A stretch of 64,000 nt of DNA from Amycolatopsis sp. 195334CR (GTDB lineage Bacteria > Actinomycetota > Actinomycetes > Mycobacteriales > Pseudonocardiaceae): positions 1,054,001-1,118,000 of the forward strand of contig NZ_JAFJMJ010000001.1 in assembly GCF_017309385.1 (NCBI RefSeq), written 5' to 3'. Every line of letters starts with the position of its first letter. Within the stretch, counting starts at the first letter, position 1. The position numbers were made by a program, and so were the translations under genes. The notes under the pieces were generated by a model, which was not told where the DNA came from, ran no database searches, and worked only from the letters and a program-made list of their open reading frames with translations. This document shows, piece by piece, positions 23,767 to 31,426 of this stretch.

Positions 23767-24395
23767 CGGGCGGCCTCCGCGAACGCGCGCAGCAGCAGCG
23801 CGGTCGAGCGCGCGCCGGGATCGGCGTGGCCCACGGCCCGCTCCCCGAGGTACGAGGCGCGCCCCTTGCGCGGCACGAGGTCCACTGTGGACTCATAACC
23901 CCGGTCCGCGGCGTCCGCGGCGGCGGTCAGCACGGCGGCGATGTCGGCCCCCTCCTGTTTCGCGGCGGCCTCGGCGGCTTCCACCGCGGGCGCCAGTGCG
24001 TCGATCATGGTCGCGTCGCCGACCTCGGCCTTACCCCGCGCCTTGACCCCGTCCAGTCCGGCCCGCAGCGCGGTCACCACCGCGTCGACGTCCAACGAGG
24101 ACTGATCACCGAGCGAGGTGGAGGCCCGCAAGAAGGCCGTGCCGTACAACGGCCCGGCCGCGCCGCCCACCTTCGAGATCAGCGTGGTGGCCACGGTCTT
24201 CAGCACCGCGGCCGGGGTCGCCGGGGTCGCGGAGTCCAATGCGGACACCACGGCGGTGAAGCCGCGGTTGAGGTTCTCACCGTGGTCGGCGTCGCCGATC
24301 GCCCGGTCGAGGTCGATCAGTTCGGCCCGGTGCTCGGCCACCACCTCGGCCGCCGCGCGGATCGCCCGGCCGGTCCCGTTCGCGTCGCAGGCCAC
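23763..24395 (-). CDS. dhaL: Dihydroxyacetone kinase subunit DhaL
   Basis: This 210-residue ADP/ATP-binding subunit has the magnesium- and nucleotide-binding motif LDRAIGDADHGENLNRG near the N-terminus and SKVGGAAGPLYGTAF in the middle. DhaL carries the nucleotide that shuttles phosphate from DhaM to dihydroxyacetone held by DhaK. The start lies 1 nt from the dhaK stop and the stop overlaps dhaM, so the three subunits form one translationally coupled operon. Confidence 0.93.
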   Translation of the reverse strand: MACDANGTGRAIRAAAEVVAEHRAELIDLDRAIGDADHGENLNRGFTAVVSALDSATPATPAAVLKTVATTLISKVGGAAGPLYGTAFLRASTSLGDQSSLDVDAVVTALRAGLDGVKARGKAEVGDATMIDALAPAVEAAEAAAKQEGADIAAVLTAAADAADRGYESTVDLVPRKGRASYLGERAVGHADPGARSTALLLRAFAEAAR

Positions 24396-24396
24396 C

Positions 24397-25398
24397 TCAG
24401 ACCCCCCACCGCAGTGCCGCCGTGTTGACCCACGAGTCCCACAGCTCGACCAGTTCGTCGTCCAGTTTCAGCAGCGTCAAGCTGATCCCCTGCATTTCCA
24501 GGCTGGTGATGTACGGCCCGACCAGCCGCCGTTCCACGGTGATGCCCTGCTCGGCGAGCAGGCGTTCGGCGATGCCGTGCGCCAGGTACAGCTCGACCTG
24601 CGGGGTGCCGCCCATCGAGTTGGTGAACAACAGCACCCGGTCGCCGCGCTCGAACGGCAGGTCCTCGGTGATCGCCGCCAGCATGCGGGCGACCAGCTGG
24701 TCGGCGGGCTCGGCCGGGATGCGCTCGCGGCCGGGTTCGCCGTGGATGCCGATGCCGAACTCGATCTCGTTGTCCGCCAAGGTGAAGCTCGGCTCACCGG
24801 CGTGCGGCACGGTGGGCGGGGTGAGCGCCACGCCGATCGAGCGCACCTGGCCGATCACCCGGCGGGCGACCGCTTCCACGTCGTCGAGCGAGTACCGGCG
24901 TTCGGCGGCGGCCCCGGCGATCTTCTCCAGCAGCACGGTGCCGCCGACGCCGCGGCGGCCCGCGGTGAAGGTGGAGTCGGCGACCGCCACGTCGTCGTCG
25001 ATCACCACGCTGCGCACCTCGGTGCCCTCGGCGGCGGCCAGTTCCGCGGCGGTCTCGAAGTTCAGCACGTCCCCGGTGTAGTTCTTCACGATCAGCAGCG
25101 CGCCCGCGGCGGAGGCGGTGGCTTCGACCGCGGCCTGCACCGCGTCCGGCGTCGGCGAGGTGAACACCGCGCCCGGCACCGCCGCGTCGAGCATGCCCGG
25201 CCCGACGAACCCGCCGTGCAGTGGTTCGTGGCCGGAGCCGCCGCCGGAGATCACCGCCACCTTGCCGTCCACCGGGGCGTCCGCCCGGACCACCAGTGCC
25301 GGGTCCTCGACCACCCGCAGGATGCCGGAATGCGCCGCGGCCAGGCCTCTCAGTGATTCGACGACCACGTCGGCCGGGTCGTTGATGATCTTCTTCAT
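24397..25398 (-). CDS. dhaK: Dihydroxyacetone kinase subunit DhaK
   Basis: This 333-residue substrate-binding subunit binds dihydroxyacetone covalently through a histidine. The motifs are present: SGGGSGHEPLHGGFVG, and IGIHGEPG containing the hemiaminal-forming His. The product, dihydroxyacetone phosphate, enters glycolysis. ATG 25398 (MKKIINDPADVV) is preceded by GGGAGG at short spacing; an in-frame ATG 15 nt upstream has no such site. It is the first gene of dhaK-dhaL-dhaM. No glycerol dehydrogenase or dhaR/dhaQ gene is adjacent, so the dihydroxyacetone source is unknown. Confidence 0.93.
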   Translation of the reverse strand: MKKIINDPADVVVESLRGLAAAHSGILRVVEDPALVVRADAPVDGKVAVISGGGSGHEPLHGGFVGPGMLDAAVPGAVFTSPTPDAVQAAVEATASAAGALLIVKNYTGDVLNFETAAELAAAEGTEVRSVVIDDDVAVADSTFTAGRRGVGGTVLLEKIAGAAAERRYSLDDVEAVARRVIGQVRSIGVALTPPTVPHAGEPSFTLADNEIEFGIGIHGEPGRERIPAEPADQLVARMLAAITEDLPFERGDRVLLFTNSMGGTPQVELYLAHGIAERLLAEQGITVERRLVGPYITSLEMQGISLTLLKLDDELVELWDSWVNTAALRWGV

Positions 25399-25433
25399 CG
25401 AAGCCTCCCGCATTGGACAACCGCTGCGGGACC

Positions 25434-25463
25434 TTCCTACCGCCCCGGGCCACCCGGCGCCAA
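25434..25463 (-). promoter_or_regulatory. dhaK: Possible sigma-A-type promoter of the dha operon
   Basis: On the minus strand TTGGCG (25458-25463) and TAGGAA (25434-25439) are 18 bp apart, about 35 bp upstream of the dhaK start. The match is moderate. Confidence 0.3.
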
Positions 25464-25478
25464 GGAACGACGCGCGCG

Positions 25479-26492
25479 TCAGGCCTTCGGCAGCTTGGCG
25501 ACCACCGTCTTGGCCACCTTGACCGCCTTGTCGCAGGAACCGTCCGACTCCGCCGTGCCGTCGGCGCCGTTGTAGTCCACTTCGGCCCGCTCGGCGTTCT
25601 CCATGCCGTACTCGTCGGTGCCGATCACCCGGTGCCGCCAGGTCACCGTGCACTCGGGCTCGCCGTCCACCCTGGTCTTGGCGAAGCCCTGCACCCCGCC
25701 GCCGAGGTCGACCGGCGAGGAGCCCTCCTCCTCGGCCGGCGCGGAGGTGGGCCGGAAGGTGATCATCACCTGCGGGGTGCGCGAGCGGATGGAGCAGCCG
25801 TGCAGGCCCATCGGTGACGGGTCGTCCGGCTTGCCGCCGAGCACCTCGGCGACCACCGCGGTGTCCACGCTGGTGCAGGCGTCGACGCTGATCACCGTGC
25901 CAGGGGCGTCCGGGTGCTTCCTCGGGTTGCTGTGCAGCTTCTTGACCATCCGCTGCAGCGCGGTGCGCCCGGCCCCGCACGGGTCACCACCGGGGTAGTC
26001 GACCTGCAGCACGATGCCGGACTTCGGCTCCTTGGAGGTCACCGCGGTGACCGTGCAGGACTCGCCGTCCTTCTTCTCCAGCTGCGGCAGGCCCTCGACG
26101 GCGGTCTTCGCGTCGTCGATCGAGCCGATGATGATGCCGCCGATCTCCAGCGAGATCTTGATCTTCTTCTGGCCGGCGTCGGTGACGTCGGCGGCGCAGC
26201 GGTCCCAGCCGCTCGGACGCGGTTCGGCCGGGGTGCCGACCCCGGTGAAGGTCTCGGCCGCCAGCAGGCCGCACGGGTCGATCAGCCGCAGCGACTTCGC
26301 CGAGACCGCCGGGTCGGTGATCTCCCCGTTCGGCGCCGGGCCGGTGCCGCCCGACCCGCCCGGCTCCGGCGGCACCGTGGTGCGCTGGAAGTTCGAACGG
26401 GCCAGGTCGGCACCGCATCCGGCGACCGAACCGAACAGGGCCACCGCGGCGACCGCGGTCACCACGGTCCGGAAACGCACAGCTGAAGACAC
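25479..26492 (-). CDS. DUF3558-like lipoprotein
   Basis: This 337-residue predicted lipoprotein has a signal segment TVVTAVAAVALFG and lipobox SVAGC. Two repeated modules with conserved features (IDPCGLLAAETF near residue 85 and VDACTSVDTAVVAEVLGG in the second half) resemble DUF3558. The function is unknown. The GTG at 26492 is preferred because the next upstream in-frame codons have no signal-peptide character, but a GTG four codons downstream is possible. It sits upstream of dhaK in the same direction, separated by about 80 bp. Confidence 0.7.
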   Translation of the reverse strand: MSSAVRFRTVVTAVAAVALFGSVAGCGADLARSNFQRTTVPPEPGGSGGTGPAPNGEITDPAVSAKSLRLIDPCGLLAAETFTGVGTPAEPRPSGWDRCAADVTDAGQKKIKISLEIGGIIIGSIDDAKTAVEGLPQLEKKDGESCTVTAVTSKEPKSGIVLQVDYPGGDPCGAGRTALQRMVKKLHSNPRKHPDAPGTVISVDACTSVDTAVVAEVLGGKPDDPSPMGLHGCSIRSRTPQVMITFRPTSAPAEEEGSSPVDLGGGVQGFAKTRVDGEPECTVTWRHRVIGTDEYGMENAERAEVDYNGADGTAESDGSCDKAVKVAKTVVAKLPKA

Positions 26493-26547
26493 GGGTTGCA
26501 CGGTAGCGGCCCGGGGGCCGCCCCGCGTGCACAACCTCGTGTTTCGG

Positions 26548-26799
26548 TTATTCGGTCGCCGACGGCGGCACGACCAGCGGCCGCAGCTTCGCCCACACCA
26601 CGAAGCCCGCGGTGACGACCAGCATGCCGATGCCCGCCCACAGGTTGATGTTCAGCCCGTCGGCGCGGTTCAGCTCCTCTTCGGTGGTGAACCCGATGCC
26701 CATCACCAGCAGCACCAGGCCGTAGACGCCCAGCAGCAGGGCGATGATCAGCCGGATGTCGAAGCCGCCGGCGCGGCGCGGGGTGGATTCCGTGCTCAT
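26548..26799 (-). CDS. Small two-helix membrane protein next to the symporter
   Basis: This 83-residue protein has two clear membrane helices (LIIALLLGVYGLVLLVMGI and LWAGIGMLVVTAGFVVW) joined by a short acidic loop. It starts 12 nt after the sodium:solute symporter stop in the same direction. No function can be assigned; the tight linkage suggests an accessory or stabilising subunit of the transporter. Confidence 0.75.
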   Translation of the reverse strand: MSTESTPRRAGGFDIRLIIALLLGVYGLVLLVMGIGFTTEEELNRADGLNINLWAGIGMLVVTAGFVVWAKLRPLVVPPSATE

Positions 26800-26811
26800 G
26801 TCCCGGCCCTC

Positions 26812-28494
26812 CTAGAAGATGATGTTCAGCACGATGGTGATCGCCAGCACGATGCCCGCCAGCAGGCCCGGCTTGCGGTACCAGCCGCTGTCCTCACCGG
26901 TGTCCGAGTGCTTGAGCGAGTCCTTCGGCGTGAGCGAGTACACCAGGCCGACCAGCTGCGCCTCGGGCTTGGGCTGGGTGGCGTAGGTGACCGCCACGCT
27001 GACCACCACGTCGACCACGAAGGCGGCACCGGCACCGATGAAGCTGGCGCCCTGGCCGGGCAGGTCCCACACGCCGGTCTCGGCGAGGATGAACACGCCG
27101 ATCGCGGCGAGCGTGCCGGAGACCAGACCGGTCCAGCCCGCGGTCGCGGTCATCCGCTTCCAGAACATGCCCAGGATGAAGGTGGCGAACAGCGGCGCGT
27201 TGAAGAACGAGAACAGCTGCTGCAGGTAGTCCATCAGGTTCGAGTAGCTCGAGGCGATGAACGCGGTGCCGATGGCCAGGATGGTGCCCGCGGCGGTGAC
27301 CAGGCGGCCGAAGCTCAGGTAGTAGCCGTCCGGCTTGTCCTTCTTGATGTAGGACTGCCAGATGTCGTAGGTGAACACCGTGTTGAACGAGCTCAGGTTC
27401 GCCGCCATGCCCGCCATGAACGAGGCCAGCAGACCGGCGATCGCGATGCCGAGCATGCCGTTGGGCAGCAGGTCGCGCATCAGCAGCAGGAGCGCGTAGT
27501 TGTAGTCCACGCCTTCGACGTTGGCGCCGCCCTTGAACTGGACCAGCTCGGTGACGGTGACCGCGGCGATCATGCCGGGGATGATCACGATGAACGGGAT
27601 CAGCAGCTTCGGGAAGGCACCGATGATCGGCGTGCGGCGCGCGGCCGACATGGACTTCGACGCCATCGCGCGCTGGACCTCGACGAAGTTCGTGGTCCAG
27701 TACCCGAACGAGAGCACGAAGCCGAGGCCGAAGACCAGGCCGAGCACGGAGAGGAAGTTGTTGCCGAAGCCGGTCAGCTCGTTGCCCGGCCAGGAGCTGA
27801 GCTGCGCGTCGCCGCCGGGGCTGGCGGTGACCTTGTCGACCAGGCCCTGCCAGCCGCCGACCTTGTACAGGCCGACGAAGGTGAGCGGCACCAGCGCGGC
27901 GACGATCACGAAGAACTGCAGGACCTCGTTGTAGATCGCGGCGGACAGGCCGCCGAGCGCGGTGTAGGCGAGCACGATCACCGCGGCCAGGATGACCGAC
28001 ACCCAGATCGGCCAGCCGAGCAGCAGGTTGACCACGGTGGCCAGCAGGAAGAGGTTCGCGCCGGCGATCAGGATCTGGGCGACCGCGAAGCTGATGCCGT
28101 TGACCAGGTGAGCCGGTTTGCCGAAGCGGCGGAGCATGAACTCCGGCACGCTGCGGACCTTGGAGCCGTAGTAGAAGGGCATCATCACGATGCCGAGGAA
28201 CAGCATGGCCGGGACCGCGCCGATCCAGAAGTAGTGCGCGGTCGGCATCCCGTACTGCGCGCCGTTCGCCGACATCCCCATGACCTCGATCGCGCCGAGG
28301 TTCGCCGAGATGAAGGCGAGACCGGTCACCCAGGCGGGCAGCGACCGGCCGGACAGGAAGAAGTCGAGACTGGTCGACACCTGCCTGCGGGCGAGGTAGC
28401 CGATGCCCAGTACCAGAACGAAGTAGAACGCGAGCAGGACGTAGTCCACCGCGTTCGCGTCTAGCCGCAGGTTCGCCTCAGCGAGCACACCCAC
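26812..28494 (-). CDS. Sodium:solute symporter (SSS family)
   Basis: This 560-residue membrane protein has about 13-14 hydrophobic segments and typical SSS motifs: FFLSGRSLPAWVTGLAFISA near the N-terminus, the inverted-repeat helices with AYTALGGLSAAIYNEVLQFF, and a region resembling the sugar/Na+ cotransporter signature (MAANLSSFNTVFTYDIWQSY). It is probably a sodium-driven importer; the length and motifs fit the SGLT-like branch, so a sugar or polyol is plausible but not shown. The GTG start at 28494 follows GGAGG (28501-28505) at 6 nt. GATAAT lies at about 28517-28522 on the minus strand. Confidence 0.87.
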   Translation of the reverse strand: MGVLAEANLRLDANAVDYVLLAFYFVLVLGIGYLARRQVSTSLDFFLSGRSLPAWVTGLAFISANLGAIEVMGMSANGAQYGMPTAHYFWIGAVPAMLFLGIVMMPFYYGSKVRSVPEFMLRRFGKPAHLVNGISFAVAQILIAGANLFLLATVVNLLLGWPIWVSVILAAVIVLAYTALGGLSAAIYNEVLQFFVIVAALVPLTFVGLYKVGGWQGLVDKVTASPGGDAQLSSWPGNELTGFGNNFLSVLGLVFGLGFVLSFGYWTTNFVEVQRAMASKSMSAARRTPIIGAFPKLLIPFIVIIPGMIAAVTVTELVQFKGGANVEGVDYNYALLLLMRDLLPNGMLGIAIAGLLASFMAGMAANLSSFNTVFTYDIWQSYIKKDKPDGYYLSFGRLVTAAGTILAIGTAFIASSYSNLMDYLQQLFSFFNAPLFATFILGMFWKRMTATAGWTGLVSGTLAAIGVFILAETGVWDLPGQGASFIGAGAAFVVDVVVSVAVTYATQPKPEAQLVGLVYSLTPKDSLKHSDTGEDSGWYRKPGLLAGIVLAITIVLNIIF

Positions 28495-28856
28495 CGGCCA
28501 CCTCCAAGTTCAAACATTATCCAACAAGACCCACCAACGGGCGGACCTTACTGCATCTGGCTGAACCGGTACAGGGCAGGTTTCCGAAGAGTTGCCTCGG
28601 AATTGCGGGCAGCCCGCGGACCGGAGTCGCGGTGAGCGTACGACTCCGGAGCGTGTCGCGCTGGTCAGCGCCCGGATCGAGGCGCGAGCGGGCAACGAGG
28701 CGACCCGAACGGACACGGGGGTGGCTTTGGCGGCGGTTCAGTGCGTCTGGTCGGCCAACGCGGGCGACCAGCCGAGGCGGCTCGGCGCGGCGAGCCGCGC
28801 GGGGCGGGGCGGCCGAGACGGCTCGGCGCGGCGGGTAGCGCGGGGCGACCCGCGGC
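28495..28856. other. 362-bp region between nucS and the symporter, no credible gene
   Basis: The right end carries a 41-bp tandem duplication and the left end the symporter ribosome-binding site with a -10-like GATAAT. The rest has no supported coding frame; short open frames here have low-complexity Arg/Ala content. Confidence 0.6.
28771..28852. repeat. Tandem duplication of a 41-bp GC-rich unit
   Basis: Units 28771-28811 and 28812-28852 both start GCCGAGNCGGCTCGGCGCGG and remain similar to the end. The first unit contains a hairpin (CGGCTCG...CGAGCCG). The pair ends 4 bp beyond the nucS stop, so it may help end nucS transcription. Confidence 0.6.
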
Positions 28857-29516
28857 TCAGAAGAGGCGGAACTCGTCCGATTCGGTGCCGCGGAGTTTGT
28901 CGTAGTCGAGGGTCAGGCAGCGGATGCCGCGGTCCTCGGCGAGCGTGCGGGCCTGCGGCTTGATCTGCTGCGCCGCGAACACCCCGCGCACCGGCGCGAG
29001 CAGCGGATCGCGGTTCAGCAGCTCCAGGTAGCGCGTCAGCTGCTCGACCCCGTCGATCTCCCCGCGCCGCTTGATCTCCACCGCCACCGAGGCGCCGTCG
29101 GCGTCGCGGGCCATGATGTCCACCGGGCCGATCGCGGTCGGGAACTCCCGGCGCACCAGCGAGTACCCCTCCCCCAGCTCACCGATGTGCTCGGCCAGCA
29201 ACTCCTGCAGGTGCGCCTCGACCCCGTCCTTGACCAGCCCCGGCTCGGCACCCAGCTCGTGCGCGGAGTCGTGCAGGATCTCGGCGAGGCTGATCACCAG
29301 CTTCTCCCCGGCCTTGTTCTGCACGGTCCAGATGTCGCGGTCCTCGATCAGCCAGCACGGCGGGCTCATCCAGTTCAGCGGCTTGTAGGCCCGGTCGTCC
29401 GAGTGGATCGAGACCGAACCGTCGGCCTTGATCAGCAGCAGCCGGGTGGCCATCGGCAGATGGGCGGTGAGGCGGCCAGCGTAGTCGACCTGGCAGCGAG
29501 CGATGACGAGGCGCAC
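28857..29516 (-). CDS. nucS: Endonuclease NucS (EndoMS), non-canonical mismatch repair
   Basis: This 219-residue endonuclease cuts both strands at mismatches and replaces MutS/MutL in most actinobacteria. The N-terminal dimerisation/DNA-binding domain starts [16 protein letters not shown]. The C-terminal RecB-like nuclease has the catalytic D...ExK arrangement in [12 protein letters not shown] and [13 protein letters not shown]. The C-terminal tail is the usual site for interaction with the beta clamp. The GTG start 29516 matches the conserved N-terminus, and TACCCT lies 6 nt upstream. It is divergent from a NUDIX hydrolase across 57 bp. Confidence 0.95.
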   Translation of the reverse strand: MRLVIARCQVDYAGRLTAHLPMATRLLLIKADGSVSIHSDDRAYKPLNWMSPPCWLIEDRDIWTVQNKAGEKLVISLAEILHDSAHELGAEPGLVKDGVEAHLQELLAEHIGELGEGYSLVRREFPTAIGPVDIMARDADGASVAVEIKRRGEIDGVEQLTRYLELLNRDPLLAPVRGVFAAQQIKPQARTLAEDRGIRCLTLDYDKLRGTESDEFRLF

Positions 29517-29573
29517 CCGGCGAGGGTAGGGCAACGGCGCGCCCGGGTCGGCAGACACCCCGATACTGGGCGG
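29517..29573. promoter_or_regulatory. Divergent nucS / NUDIX promoter region
   Basis: The 57-bp gap holds TACCCT on the minus strand (29523-29528, 6 nt before the nucS GTG) and GATACT on the plus strand (29562-29567, 6 nt before the NUDIX GTG). No ribosome-binding sites are seen, so both transcripts are probably leaderless. Confidence 0.55.
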
Positions 29574-30104
29574 GTGATCGAACGCATCCGCTCCCGTGAG
29601 GTCTACCGCAACAACTGGATGACCGTGCGCGAGGACGACATCCGGCGCCCCGACGGCAGCACCGGCATCTACGGCGTGGTGGACAAGCCCGAGTTCGCAC
29701 TGGTCATCGTGGCCGACGGCGACCGGCTGCAGCTGGTCGAGCAGTTCCGCTACCCGGTCGGCGAACGCAGCTGGGAATTCGTGCAGGGCACCGCACCCGA
29801 CCGGGCCGACGTCGACGCCGCCGAGCTCGCCGTGCGCGAACTGCGCGAGGAGACCGGGCTCGAAGCCGGTTCGATGGTCGAACTGGGCAGGCTGTCGCTG
29901 GCCCCGGGGCTGACCAGCCAGCGCGGGCGGGTTTTCCTCGCCACCGAACTGCGCGAGGGCCCGCCGCAGCGCGAGCACGAGGAGCAGGACATGCGCACCG
30001 AGTGGTTCAGTCGCGAGAAGTTCGAGCAGATGATTGTCAGTGGGGAAATAACCGACGCTCCGACAATTGCCGCCTACGGCTTGCTCCGATTGCGCGGACG
30101 GTGA
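29574..30104 (+). CDS. NUDIX hydrolase, ADP-ribose pyrophosphatase-like
   Basis: This 176-residue NUDIX protein has a core box with [19 protein letters not shown] followed by REETGL, fitting GX5EX7REUXEEXGU with a small variation. The N-terminal part ([17 protein letters not shown]) resembles the ADP-ribose/ADP-sugar pyrophosphatase subfamily. It hydrolyses nucleoside diphosphate derivatives in the cytoplasm; the exact substrate is unknown. GTG 29574 is start-proximal to a -10-like element. Its divergent pairing with nucS suggests a shared interest in nucleotide pool quality or DNA fidelity, which is an inference. Confidence 0.85.
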   Translation: MIERIRSREVYRNNWMTVREDDIRRPDGSTGIYGVVDKPEFALVIVADGDRLQLVEQFRYPVGERSWEFVQGTAPDRADVDAAELAVRELREETGLEAGSMVELGRLSLAPGLTSQRGRVFLATELREGPPQREHEEQDMRTEWFSREKFEQMIVSGEITDAPTIAAYGLLRLRGR

Positions 30105-30265
30105 AAAGACAATAAAAGTCAAGGCGTTCGAACTAGCTCACAAACCCTTGACCACGCCCGGGAAGCTGGCGGTTTCAGGCTGGCTTGAAACGTGGGCCGA
30201 ACGGCCGGAAAATCGGTCCACAGGTACGTGAAGTTCGTGTAGATTGGTCGGTGCACAGGACCGGG

Positions 30266-30297
30266 GGCGCGTATTCGGGAACGCGCCTTTCGTATTC
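30266..30297 (+). promoter_or_regulatory. Hairpin and 21-bp-spaced repeats upstream of the FG-GAP gene
   Basis: GGCGCGT (30266-30272) and ACGCGCC (30281-30287) form a perfect hairpin. CGTATTC occurs at 30270-30276 and again at 30291-30297, exactly 21 bp apart. The region 30105-30339 is less GC-rich than its surroundings and contains a possible -10 TAGATT near 30240. It is probably a regulated 5' leader. Confidence 0.4.
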
Positions 30298-30339
30298 TGG
30301 GGAAATGCGATATCCGTGCTATTCGACCAAAGGACAGTC

Positions 30340-31308
30340 ATGTCTTTGCGCAATTCTGTCATCGGCGTGGCCACCGCGGCGCTGGCCGTGCTGGCGATGG
30401 CGCCCGCCGTTTCGGCCGCGCCGGACGGGAGCCCGTTCGCCGGCCGCGACCGGGACTTCACCGTCGACGGCAAGGAGGACCTGCTCTCCCGCAAGAGCAA
30501 CGGTCAGCTGGCCGTCTCCCCGCACGTCGGCGCGTACGCCTACGCGCCGCAGGTGGCGATCAACAACGGCTGGAACAACGCGCACTGGCTCTCCGCCGGT
30601 GACGTCACCGGTGACGGCAAGCCCGACGTGCTCGCCGAGGTCAACGGCATCATCACCGCGCACAAGCACTCCGGTGCCTACAGCGCGGACAACCCGTGGG
30701 GCACGCTGAACGGCACCGCGCAGTACGGCGGCTGGGGCTGGAACTTCTTCGACCACAAGGTGCTCTACGACGAGGACGGCAACGGCCTCGTCGACGTCAC
30801 CGCGCGGGAGATCAGCACCGGCAAGATGTTCGTCTGGCTGACCGGCATCGAGAACGGCCAGATTGTGGTCAGCCCGGCGTTCGAGATGGGCACCGGCTGG
30901 GGCGACATCGACCAGTTCGACATCGCCGACCTGAACTACGACGGGATCAGCGACTGGGTGGTCCGCCAGGGCACCAAGCTGGTCGCCTACTACGGCCAGC
31001 CCGCGCCGGAAGCCAAGTCGGCGGGCCTCAAGCCCCGGCGCGCGGTGACCGACGCCGTCGCCAGCCCGCAGGCCAAGGCGGCCGCCGCGCCGGAGATGCA
31101 GATCCTCAGCGACGGCTGGGACCTGGCGAACGCCTTCGAGATCAAGGACGTCAACCTCGACGACAAGCCCGACCTGCTCGGGCGGCTGACCGCGAACGGG
31201 CAGCTGGTGGCCTTCTACAACACGACCACCGAGGTCGGCGGCTTCACCTGGTACACCGGCCAGAACCCGCTCGGCACCCACTGGGCGGGCGACAGCTTCC
31301 TCAGCTGA
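30340..31308 (+). CDS. Secreted FG-GAP/VCBS-repeat protein
   Basis: This 322-residue exported protein has a Sec signal (NSVIGVATAALAVLAMAPAV, cleavage near VSAA). The mature part contains calcium-binding FG-GAP/VCBS-like repeats with Asp-rich loops: GDVTGDGKPDVL, DEDGNGLVDV, ADLNYDGISDW and KDVNLDDKPDLL. It should form a partial beta-propeller outside the cell. No catalytic domain is visible. ATG 30340 follows AAAGGAC. It ends at a strong terminator hairpin plus a 59-bp palindrome. Confidence 0.82.
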   Translation: MSLRNSVIGVATAALAVLAMAPAVSAAPDGSPFAGRDRDFTVDGKEDLLSRKSNGQLAVSPHVGAYAYAPQVAINNGWNNAHWLSAGDVTGDGKPDVLAEVNGIITAHKHSGAYSADNPWGTLNGTAQYGGWGWNFFDHKVLYDEDGNGLVDVTAREISTGKMFVWLTGIENGQIVVSPAFEMGTGWGDIDQFDIADLNYDGISDWVVRQGTKLVAYYGQPAPEAKSAGLKPRRAVTDAVASPQAKAAAAPEMQILSDGWDLANAFEIKDVNLDDKPDLLGRLTANGQLVAFYNTTTEVGGFTWYTGQNPLGTHWAGDSFLS

Positions 31309-31315
31309 CCGGTCC

Positions 31316-31348
31316 GGGTGCGCGCTCGCTGGGGGTGAGCGCGCACCC
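31316..31348 (+). terminator. Perfect 12-bp hairpin after the FG-GAP gene
   Basis: GGGTGCGCGCTC (31316-31327) pairs exactly with GAGCGCGCACCC (31337-31348) across a 9-nt loop, 8 nt after the stop codon. No long T tract follows, but a second hairpin (31356-31414) does. Confidence 0.65.
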
Positions 31349-31355
31349 CGGGGGT

Positions 31356-31414
31356 ATTGCTATGAGTGGGGCATTACTTGCATTGAACGCAAGTAATGCC
31401 CCACTCATAGCAAT
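31356..31414. repeat. 59-bp perfect palindromic repeat, copy 1
   Basis: Arms 31356-31381 and 31389-31414 are perfect 26-bp inverted repeats with the core TATGAGTGGGGCATTACTTG; the 7-nt loop is ATTGAAC. It lies between convergent FG-GAP and enoyl-CoA hydratase-like genes. A second copy is at 38895-38953. Confidence 0.9.
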
Positions 31415-31426
31415 GGGCGGCCGGGG

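Noticed and set aside
25399..25980. Extension of DhaK upstream to 25980
   Set aside because: The added residues are low-complexity and overlap the lipoprotein gene; a good ribosome-binding site serves ATG 25398.
28510..28716. 68-residue open frame upstream of the symporter
   Set aside because: No ribosome-binding site, no family resemblance and shadow-like composition.
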